DNA of 43,816 nucleotides from Streptomyces typhae (lineage in GTDB: Bacteria > Actinomycetota > Actinomycetes > Streptomycetales > Streptomycetaceae). The notes under the pieces are model-generated. The model was not told the DNA's origin. It made no database searches and was given only the letters and a program-made list of their open reading frames with translations. The stretch spans positions 90,833 through 134,648 of the forward strand of contig NZ_WPNZ01000028.1 of NCBI RefSeq assembly GCF_009755605.1. Reading direction: 5' to 3'. The translations under genes were made by a program, and so were the position numbers. The stretch's first letter is position 1. The number at the start of each line of letters is the position of its first letter. This document shows positions 31,395-38,193 of this stretch, piece by piece.

Positions 31395-31459
31395 GGGGCC
31401 GCGCCCCTCCTCCCCCTTTCGCCGCTGCGCGGCTCGTCCTCAGACGCCGGACGGGCTCA
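31395..31459. repeat. Probable dispersed Streptomyces intergenic repeat
   Basis: On the minus strand the sequence AGCCCGTCCGGCGTCTGAGG, followed by ACGAGCCGCGCAGCGGCGAA, contains hairpins GCCGC-GCA-GCGGC (31421-31433) and GGGGC-CGC-GCCCC (31395-31407). I recall near-identical GTCCGGCGTTTGAGGACGAG elements in many Streptomyces intergenic regions. Only one copy is in this window. It is between the small NPRRT gene and the FAH gene. Confidence 0.6.
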
Positions 31460-31489
31460 TGCCTTCTCGCCCGGCGCCGCGCCCCTTCG

Positions 31490-31669
31490 TCACGGCGCTT
31501 CCATCAGCACCGTGCGGCGGGGGTTCGCCGTCTGGGCGGGGAGGGTCACGGGGGGCGTCGACGACTCCGGCTGCTCCGTCGCGGCCCTGACGCCGTCGGC
31601 GCCGTCGAGGTGCGCGAGCGTGGTGCGGCGCGGGTTGGCTATGTTGCGGAACATCAGCGTGGACTTCAT
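31490..31669 (-). CDS. Small protein of unknown function with two ANPRRT(T/V)L motifs (59 aa)
   Basis: The product begins MKSTLMFRNIANPRRTTLAH and ends TANPRRTVLMEAP. The 8-residue motif ANPRRT(T/V)L occurs near residues 11-18 and 48-55, joined by a polar Glu/Ser/Pro/Thr linker. The two DNA copies use different synonymous codons, so the repeat is kept at protein level. An earlier ATG at 31732 would add 21 residues, but those codons have low third-position GC. There is no signal peptide, membrane segment or Cys. It is divergent from the first conservon. I do not recognise the family. Confidence 0.7.
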   Translation of the reverse strand: MKSTLMFRNIANPRRTTLAHLDGADGVRAATEQPESSTPPVTLPAQTANPRRTVLMEAP

Positions 31670-32241
31670 CTGCGGTTCAGACCCTGTCGGTTGGGGCGCC
31701 GCTGGCTGGACGCCGGTTGTCGGTTTCGCCATCCCTGTAAAGCGTTAGGCTAAACATGCAATTCCCGACCAAAGTCCAGATGAGGCCATGATCTTCATGT
31801 GAGTTTGCTCACGAATGACTGGGCAAATAGGTCAATTCCGGCTAGTGGTCTGCCCATTGAAAACGGACAATGCCTCCCTGAAGGCCCCATTCCGCTCCTG
31901 ATCATGAACACTGGGACACCTGCCGCGCTCGACAATCTCGTACGGGAAAGTCCGTTATGGGCGAGTTCACTTTCTACGTCTCGTAACTCGCCCATCACAT
32001 GCGGTCACGGAGTTCGTGGCCTGGCTCACGGGCCTTGTTGGAGATCCTGCACTGTGCTGGAATTCCCGGGACCGCCGCGGGATCGAACCGGCGCGCAGGG
32101 GCGCAACGCAGCGCCGATTGGCGGCGGGAAGGGGGAGCAGCGCCGGTCTCACGACCACCAAGGGGTGCCTGGCGCCCCGAGACGCCGACACCGTCCCGCC
32201 GTCAACGCGGCAGGACGCCTGGTCCAGAGGTTGCGACGCTA
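31670..32241. other. AT-richer leader of the first conservon
   Basis: This 572-bp spacer between the divergent NPRRT gene and cvnA is notably less GC-rich at 31740-32000 and has no convincing gene; frames there have about 50 percent G/C third positions. It contains GTGAG-TTTG-CTCAC at 31799-31812 and an 11-bp inverted repeat (ATGGGCGAGTT, complement at 31985-31995, 17-nt spacer). Both are candidates for promoter or leader control of cvnA. The region after 32040 is GC-rich with nothing I recognise. Confidence 0.55.
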
Positions 32242-35200
32242 GTGCAGGGACGTTTCAAGAGGGATGGCAAGGGGTCTCCCCAGGCCGACCGCGGTCGAGG
32301 GGACGCTGCGGCTGAGCCGGAGCGCGGCGGGAGTGACCGCGGCGCCTCGGCCAAGGGCGCCCAGCGCCCCGGACCGGTGCAGTCCGGTGACGGCGGCACG
32401 GGTGCCGGCCGCACGGGCGCCGGTCCGGCCGCGGGCGGAGCGCTGCCGCAGGGGGCCAAGACACCCCCGGGTCCCGGCCCCCGAATAGCCCTGCGCAACT
32501 GGCGCATCTCCACCCGTCTGATCTCGCTCCTGGCGCTGCCCGTCATCACGGCGACCGGTCTCGGCGTCCTGCGTATCAACTCGTCGATGGACGAGATCGA
32601 GCAGCTCGACAACATGAAGCTGCTGACCGACATGACCAAGCAGGCCACCGAGCTGGCCGCGGCGCTCCAGGAGGAGCGCGACCAGTCGGCGGGTCCGCTC
32701 GCGCACGGCGCGAAGGACACGGACTTCGTCGTCAAGGGCTCCCGGGACAAGACGGACCGGGCCTACAAGAGCTTCCTGCGCGGCACCCAGGATCTGGAAG
32801 ACAGCGGGAACGACAACGACAAGGGTCTGCTCGGCGTCCGCCAGAGCACCATCCAGATCACCCGGCAGCTGCAGAAGATCAACGACGTACGCCGCAACGC
32901 GTACACCGACGAGAAGTCCTACTCGCAGACCGTCGACGCCTACAGCCAGCTCATCGAGCAGCTTCTCGCCCTCTCCGAGGACATGGCGCAGGCGACCAGC
33001 AACCCGGACATGATCCAGCGCACCCGCGCGCTGGCCGCGTTCTCGTCCGCCAAGGAGTACGCCTCCGTCCAGCGCGCCGTCATCGCGGCCGCGCTGCCCG
33101 CGAACAACCGCGAGTTCGGCCAGCTCTCCGAGACCGACCGCCGGTACGCCTTCTCCGCCCTGGACAAGGAGAACTCGGAGCTCCAGTCCTTCAACCGGAT
33201 CTACGCCGGTGACCGCGAGAAGCTCCTGAAGCCCATCAGCGAGGGCAACGCCTCCATCGAGGCCGCCAACTCCTACGCCAAGCGCGTCCTGGAGCAGGAA
33301 GGCGGCATCAAGCTCCGCGGCAAGCGCTCCTACAAGGACTGGGTGGACGCCGACTCCACCAAGATCCAGGAGATGTCGAAGATCGAGCTGACGCTGCTCG
33401 ACGAGATGGAGCAGAAGGCCCGTTCGCTGCGGAACGAGTCCGAGCAGCAGGCGATCCTCAACGGTGCGCTCATCCTCGTGGTGCTCGGCGTCTCGCTCGT
33501 CGGCGCCTTCGTGGTGGCCCGCTCCATGATCCGCTCGCTGCGCCGGCTCCAGGACACCGCCACCAAGGTCGCCCAGGACCGCCTGCCCGAGCTGGTCAAG
33601 CAGCTCTCCGAGTCCGACCCGCAGGACGTCGACACGTCCGTGGAGTCGGTCGGTGTGCACTCCCGGGACGAGATCGGCCAGGTGGCCGCGGCCTTCGACG
33701 ACGTGCACCGCGAGGCCGTCCGCCTCGCCGCCGAGCAGGCCCTCCTGCGGGGCAACGTCAACGCGATGTTCACCAACCTCTCGCGCCGCTCCCAGGGCCT
33801 CATCCAGCGCCAGCTCTCGCTCATCTCCGAGCTGGAGTCGCGCGAGGCCGACCCGGACCAGCTCTCCTCGCTGTTCAAGCTCGACCACCTCGCGACCCGC
33901 ATGCGCCGCAACGGCGAGAACCTCCTCGTTCTCGCCGGTGAGGAGCCCGGCCGCCGCTGGACCCGCCCCGTGCCGCTCGTCGACGTGCTCCGTGCCGCCG
34001 CCTCCGAGGTGGAGCAGTACGAGCGCATCGAGCTGTCCGCGGTGCCCTCGACCGAGGTCGCGGGACGCGTCGTCAACGACCTCGTGCACCTCCTCGCCGA
34101 GCTCCTGGAGAACGCGACCTCGTTCTCCTCGCCGCAGACCAAGGTCAAGGTCACCGGTCACGCGCTGCCCGACGGCCGCGTGCTCATCGAGATCCACGAC
34201 ACCGGCATCGGCCTCTCCCCCGAGGACCTCGCCGCGATCAACGAGCGGCTCGCCTCGCCGCCCACCGTGGACGTCTCCGTCTCCCGGCGCATGGGTCTGT
34301 TCGTGGTCGGCCGCCTCTCGCAGCGCCACGGCATCCGGATCCAGCTGCGCCCCTCCGACTCCGGCGGCACGACCGCGCTCGTCATGCTGCCCGTCGACGT
34401 CGCCCAGGGCGGCAAGAAGGCCCCGAACAAGCCGGGCGCGCCCGGCCCGACCGGCGGTCCCGCCGCCGCGCAGGCGGCGGCCGGTGCCGCGGCCGCACGG
34501 CGTGGCGGCGGTGTAGCCGCGGGCCTCAGCGGCGCCCAGCGCGCCCGCGGCGGTCAGGTCGGCCCCTCAGCCGGTGCTCAGCGCGGCCAGGTGACCGGGC
34601 AGGGCCCGCGGGCCGCGCTGCCCGCGCGCGGCGGTGCCCAGGGGCCTTCGGCAGGTTCCCCGTCCGCCGGGTCGCCGGTGGCGCCCGGTGGTCTCGCGGG
34701 TGCCGGTGCGTCCGGTCCCGGTGGCGGCGCGGGCGCGAACGGGCCCGCCGGTCTCACCGGTCCTCCCGGCTCGGGACCGCAGCGTCCCGGCACCCGGCAG
34801 CCCGGCTTCTCGCAGGGCAGCCGCCCCACCGCGGGCATGCCGCAGCCGCCGGTGCCGCAGCAGCGTACGAACGACGCGGGTCCGGGCACGGGGTCCGGCG
34901 GAGACCAGGGCCGCAGGCCGCAGCTCCCGCCGCGTGGCGGACCGCGTGCGGAGCTGCCCGGCGGCTCCCCGCAGCCGCAGCCGCGCACGCCGAGCTGGAG
35001 CGACGAGAACGCGCAGCCGCGGGTCTCGCGGGAGCCGTTCGACACGCCCCGCGGCCACGAGGAGCACGAGTCCACCGGTCAGTTCGCGACCCCCGCGGGC
35101 CTGGCCGACGACACCCAGGGTCCCGGCTCCACCGCGCAGTTCGACCGTCCCGACTTCGATGGACCGCCCCCGGGCGCGTCCGGCCAGGGCGGCCCCCTGA

Positions 35201-36291
35201 GCGGTGCCTCAGGGGCCCCGAACGTGGGAGCGACCGGCGAGTTCGTCCGCTCCGACGTGTTCGGCGGGCCCGTCCAGGGCACCCCGCAGAGCGGCCGGAC
35301 CCCGCACGGCACCGGCGAGTTCACCGTGCCGCGCCCGCCCGCCCCGCGCCGCGGCCAGGGCCCGGGTCAGGGTCAGGTCCCGCACGACGACCGGAACCAG
35401 GGCGCCCCCCAGCAGCCGCAGAACCAGCAGCCCCAGAACCAGCAGCCGCAGCAGCCCCAGAACGAGCAGCCGGGTGCGCTCCCGTACGACCAGCAGCCGC
35501 AGCAGGCCGAGCTCGACGCCCTGCCGCCCGCGTCCGGTCCGCTGGACGGCCGTACGCCGCTGTACGACACGCTGGAGACCAACTGGTTCTCCCAGCAGGA
35601 GCAGGACCGCCAGGCTCAGCAGAGCCCGGGGTCCCAGCAGGAGCAGCACAACCAGCAGGCTCCGCAGCAGGGGGCTCCGCAGCAGTACCACCAGCAGCAG
35701 CCGCAGCAGAACCAGCAGGCCGAGCAGGGCCTGCCGACCGACCTGCCGCAGCGGCCGATGCGGCAGGGGCCCCCACTGCGCGGCAACGGCACCGAGCCGG
35801 GCCGCCGTCCCGAGCAGGGCAGGCCCGAGGCACCGCAGCAGCCGCTGCTGCCGCGCCGCGACCAGCAGCAGCCGCAGCAACAGCAGCCGCAGCGCCCGGC
35901 GCCCGCGCAGGGCCGCCCGGCGGACACTGCCCCGCTGCCCCAGCGCCCGGGAACGGGCGCACCGGCCGCGGGCGGCGGCCACGCGAACAGCACCACCGGC
36001 ACCACCTCTTGGCGTGCGACGCCCAACGACGAGCTGGGCCGCCAGGCCGAGCGCGTCCGGCAGCCCTCCGCGGGCGGCGTCACCACCTCGGGTCTGCCGC
36101 GCCGCGTGCCACGGGCGAACCTCGTGGCGGGCACCGCGCAGCAGGCCCAGGACAGCACGGGTCCGCAGGTCTCGCGCGCACCGGACGATGTGCGCGGGCG
36201 GCTGACCAATCTCCGTCGGGGCATTCAGCAGGGTCGTCAGGCCGGCACCGGCCAGACCGGCAGTTTCCCCACTCACCAGCAGGAGCGTTAG
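32242..36291 (+). CDS. cvnA: Conservon sensor histidine kinase-like protein CvnA (first copy)
   Basis: CvnA is the membrane sensor of a conservon, a CvnA-B-C-D complex likened to a G-protein-coupled receptor system. The 1349-residue product has a polar N-terminus, a membrane segment near residues 89-112 (LISLLALPVITATGLGVL), an extracytoplasmic NIT-type helical sensor domain to about 400, a second segment near 404-430, HAMP, a variant phosphoacceptor region (LDHLATRMRRNGENLLVL, about 547) and a HATPase (HLLAELLENATSF, DTGIGLSPED, MGLFVVGRL) to about 717. A 570-residue Gly/Pro/Gln-rich disordered region and a conserved tail follow. GTG at 32242 matches homologues starting MQGRFKRDG. Confidence 0.93.
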   Translation: MQGRFKRDGKGSPQADRGRGDAAAEPERGGSDRGASAKGAQRPGPVQSGDGGTGAGRTGAGPAAGGALPQGAKTPPGPGPRIALRNWRISTRLISLLALPVITATGLGVLRINSSMDEIEQLDNMKLLTDMTKQATELAAALQEERDQSAGPLAHGAKDTDFVVKGSRDKTDRAYKSFLRGTQDLEDSGNDNDKGLLGVRQSTIQITRQLQKINDVRRNAYTDEKSYSQTVDAYSQLIEQLLALSEDMAQATSNPDMIQRTRALAAFSSAKEYASVQRAVIAAALPANNREFGQLSETDRRYAFSALDKENSELQSFNRIYAGDREKLLKPISEGNASIEAANSYAKRVLEQEGGIKLRGKRSYKDWVDADSTKIQEMSKIELTLLDEMEQKARSLRNESEQQAILNGALILVVLGVSLVGAFVVARSMIRSLRRLQDTATKVAQDRLPELVKQLSESDPQDVDTSVESVGVHSRDEIGQVAAAFDDVHREAVRLAAEQALLRGNVNAMFTNLSRRSQGLIQRQLSLISELESREADPDQLSSLFKLDHLATRMRRNGENLLVLAGEEPGRRWTRPVPLVDVLRAAASEVEQYERIELSAVPSTEVAGRVVNDLVHLLAELLENATSFSSPQTKVKVTGHALPDGRVLIEIHDTGIGLSPEDLAAINERLASPPTVDVSVSRRMGLFVVGRLSQRHGIRIQLRPSDSGGTTALVMLPVDVAQGGKKAPNKPGAPGPTGGPAAAQAAAGAAAARRGGGVAAGLSGAQRARGGQVGPSAGAQRGQVTGQGPRAALPARGGAQGPSAGSPSAGSPVAPGGLAGAGASGPGGGAGANGPAGLTGPPGSGPQRPGTRQPGFSQGSRPTAGMPQPPVPQQRTNDAGPGTGSGGDQGRRPQLPPRGGPRAELPGGSPQPQPRTPSWSDENAQPRVSREPFDTPRGHEEHESTGQFATPAGLADDTQGPGSTAQFDRPDFDGPPPGASGQGGPLSGASGAPNVGATGEFVRSDVFGGPVQGTPQSGRTPHGTGEFTVPRPPAPRRGQGPGQGQVPHDDRNQGAPQQPQNQQPQNQQPQQPQNEQPGALPYDQQPQQAELDALPPASGPLDGRTPLYDTLETNWFSQQEQDRQAQQSPGSQQEQHNQQAPQQGAPQQYHQQQPQQNQQAEQGLPTDLPQRPMRQGPPLRGNGTEPGRRPEQGRPEAPQQPLLPRRDQQQPQQQQPQRPAPAQGRPADTAPLPQRPGTGAPAAGGGHANSTTGTTSWRATPNDELGRQAERVRQPSAGGVTTSGLPRRVPRANLVAGTAQQAQDSTGPQVSRAPDDVRGRLTNLRRGIQQGRQAGTGQTGSFPTHQQER

Positions 36292-36714
36292 TTGAGTCCG
36301 ATGAGCCAGGCGGCACAGAACCTGAACTGGTTGATCACCAACTTCGTGGACAACACCCCCGGGGTGTCCCACACGGTCGTGGTGTCCGCCGACGGCCTCC
36401 TTCTGGCCATGTCCGAGGGCTTTCCGCGCGACCGCGCCGACCAGCTCGCGGCCGTCGCCTCCGGCCTGACCTCCCTGACCGCGGGCGCCTCCCGGATCTT
36501 CGAGGGCGGCGCGGTCACCCAGACCGTGGTGGAGATGGAGCGGGGTTTCCTGTTCCTCATGTCCATCTCGGACGGTTCGTCGCTCGCGGTGCTCGCGCAC
36601 CCGGAGTGCGACATCGGCCTCGTCGGCTACGAGATGGCCCTTCTCGTGGACCGCGCGGGCAGCGTACTCACCCCGGACCTGCGTGCCGAACTGCAGGGCA
36701 GCCTGCTGCACTGA
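36292..36714 (+). CDS. cvnB: Conservon roadblock/LC7 protein CvnB (first copy)
   Basis: CvnB is a roadblock/LC7 protein, like MglB a probable partner or GTPase-activating factor for the Ras-like CvnD. The 140-residue product reads MSPMSQAAQNLNWLITNFVD, then GVSHTVVVSADGLLLAMSEG, FPRDRADQLAAVASGLTSLT and VVEMERGFLFLMSISDGSS. It starts with TTG at 36292, immediately after the cvnA stop; AGGAG inside the last cvnA codons is the ribosome site. The homologous GTG in the second copy supports this start. Confidence 0.95.
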   Translation: MSPMSQAAQNLNWLITNFVDNTPGVSHTVVVSADGLLLAMSEGFPRDRADQLAAVASGLTSLTAGASRIFEGGAVTQTVVEMERGFLFLMSISDGSSLAVLAHPECDIGLVGYEMALLVDRAGSVLTPDLRAELQGSLLH

Positions 36715-36861
36715 CCCGGCAAGACGGGTCAGTCCCCCTCGGCCGCCCCACCGTCCGAGCCCATCGACCGTACGAACCGACCACCGTCCGGCCGCCAGTC
36801 ATGCCCCCACCCGGCTCTGTCAGACGGATCGCAGACAACTGCTGTCCCGCCCGGAGGATCC

Positions 36862-37269
36862 ATGAACCCGCCCACCGCCTCTCACGACCCGTACGGCGCT
36901 TCCCATGCCGGGTACGGGATCGAGGGCGACCAGCCGCTGGTGCGTCCCTACGCGATGACCGGCGGCCGGACCCGGCCCCGCTACCAGCTCGCGATAGAAG
37001 CGCTGGTCAGCACCACGGCCGACCCGGCCCAGCTGATGGGTCTGCTCCCGGAGCACCAGCGGATCTGCCACCTGTGCCGTGAGGTCAAGTCGGTGGCCGA
37101 GGTCTCCGCGCTGCTTTCGATGCCGCTCGGTGTGGCCCGCATCCTCGTCGCCGACCTGGCCGAGGCCGGGCTCGTCGCCATCCACCAGCCGGGCGGCGAC
37201 GAGAACGCCGGCGGCCAGCCCGACGTGACACTGCTCGAAAGGGTGCTCAGTGGACTTCGCAAGCTCTGA
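36862..37269 (+). CDS. cvnC: Conservon DUF742 protein CvnC (first copy)
   Basis: CvnC belongs to DUF742, a winged-helix-like family present in every conservon and of unknown biochemical role. The 135-residue product has LVRPYAMTGGRTRPRYQLAI near residue 26, HQRICHLCREVKSVAEVSAL and LGVARILVADLAEAGLVAIH, ending LLERVLSGLRKL. ATG at 36862 follows GGAGG by 5 nt. Its last 20 bases overlap cvnD, and the codons GAA AGG within them act as the cvnD ribosome site. The N-terminal extension is short compared with the second copy. Confidence 0.94.
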   Translation: MNPPTASHDPYGASHAGYGIEGDQPLVRPYAMTGGRTRPRYQLAIEALVSTTADPAQLMGLLPEHQRICHLCREVKSVAEVSALLSMPLGVARILVADLAEAGLVAIHQPGGDENAGGQPDVTLLERVLSGLRKL

Positions 37270-37852
37270 CGGAGGCGGCTCCGTGGGCACCGACGCCGGT
37301 GGCCGGTCCACCACATCGGCCAAGATCGTGGTGGCGGGCGGCTTCGGCGTGGGCAAGACCACGTTCGTGGGGGCGGTCTCCGAGATCAACCCGCTGCGCA
37401 CCGAGGCCGTGATGACGTCCGCGTCCGCGGGCATCGACGACCTCACGCACACCGGGGACAAGACCACCACGACCGTGGCGATGGATTTCGGTCGTATCAC
37501 GCTCGACCAGGACCTGATCCTGTACCTGTTCGGCACGCCCGGCCAGGACCGGTTCTGGTTCATGTGGGACGACCTGGTGCGTGGCGCCATCGGAGCGGTC
37601 GTGCTCGTGGACACCCGGCGGCTCGCGGACTGCTTCCCCGCGGTGGACTACTTCGAGAACTCCGGTCTGCCCTTCGTCATCGCCCTCAACGGCTTCGACG
37701 GCCACCAGCCGTACACCCCCGACGAAGTGCGCGAGGCACTGCAGCTCGGTCCGGACACTCCCATCATCACCACCGACGCGCGACACCGTGCGGACGCAAA
37801 GAGTGGCCTGATCACGCTGGTCGAGCACGCACTTATGGCACGACTCAAGTAG
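37250..37852 (+). CDS. cvnD: Conservon Ras-like GTPase CvnD (first copy)
   Basis: CvnD is a small MglA/Rab-like GTPase, the presumed output of the conservon. The 200-residue product has a P-loop GGFGVGKTT near residues 30-38, switch residues DKTTTTVAMDFGRI, the G3-like FGTPGQDRFWFMW and a G4-like ALNGFDG in which the usual Lys of NKxD is Gly. GTG at 37250 lies inside the end of cvnC. A perfect terminator lies 145 bp after the stop. Confidence 0.95.
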   Translation: MDFASSDGGGSVGTDAGGRSTTSAKIVVAGGFGVGKTTFVGAVSEINPLRTEAVMTSASAGIDDLTHTGDKTTTTVAMDFGRITLDQDLILYLFGTPGQDRFWFMWDDLVRGAIGAVVLVDTRRLADCFPAVDYFENSGLPFVIALNGFDGHQPYTPDEVREALQLGPDTPIITTDARHRADAKSGLITLVEHALMARLK

Positions 37853-38193
37853 GCGGGGCCATACGGAAGTTGTCGTAGAGCGCACGGAACGATCTGTGTC
37901 CTTAGACACGGACGGCTGCCGTGTTCATAACGTTTCGACAGAGAATTGCACCGGCACAGCGACACATCGCGGTCGACCGGTTTCGCTGTGCGCACAAGAG
38001 CCCCGCCATTTGGCGGGGCTCGCTCTTTATGACCGATTTATCTGAGGCTTGCACCACTCGGAACTCTTCTCTCCTACTGTTTGGAAGAGCACAGCCTGAC
38101 GTGCTGGAATGCGCTGAACTGCCCAGTAGCACGGGCCTTTGGAGACGACAGCGGCACCAGCGCAGGAGCCGCCGCCGAGAGGTTGTTGGTCGA
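37853..38193. other. Spacer between the two conservons
   Basis: The 341 bp contain a short dyad GTGTC-CTTA-GACAC, the first conservon terminator at 37998-38021 and then a moderately AT-richer promoter region (about 38025-38100) for the second cvnA. No open frame with Streptomyces codon usage is present. The two conservons are thus separate transcription units. Confidence 0.6.
37998..38021 (+). terminator. Rho-independent terminator of the first conservon
   Basis: GAGCCCCGCC-ATTT-GGCGGGGCTC is a perfect 10-bp stem followed by GCTCTTTAT, a short U-rich tract. It lies 145 bp after cvnD. Confidence 0.88.

Noticed and set aside
31799..32242. Plus-strand frame of 147 codons in the leader of the first cvnA
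   Set aside because: About half the third positions are A or T, unlike all real genes here, and the sequence has no recognisable motif.
32239..34329. Minus-strand open frame of 696 codons opposite the first cvnA
   Set aside because: The same shadow effect; residues are low-complexity Leu/Gly/Val/Asp/Arg with no known domain.
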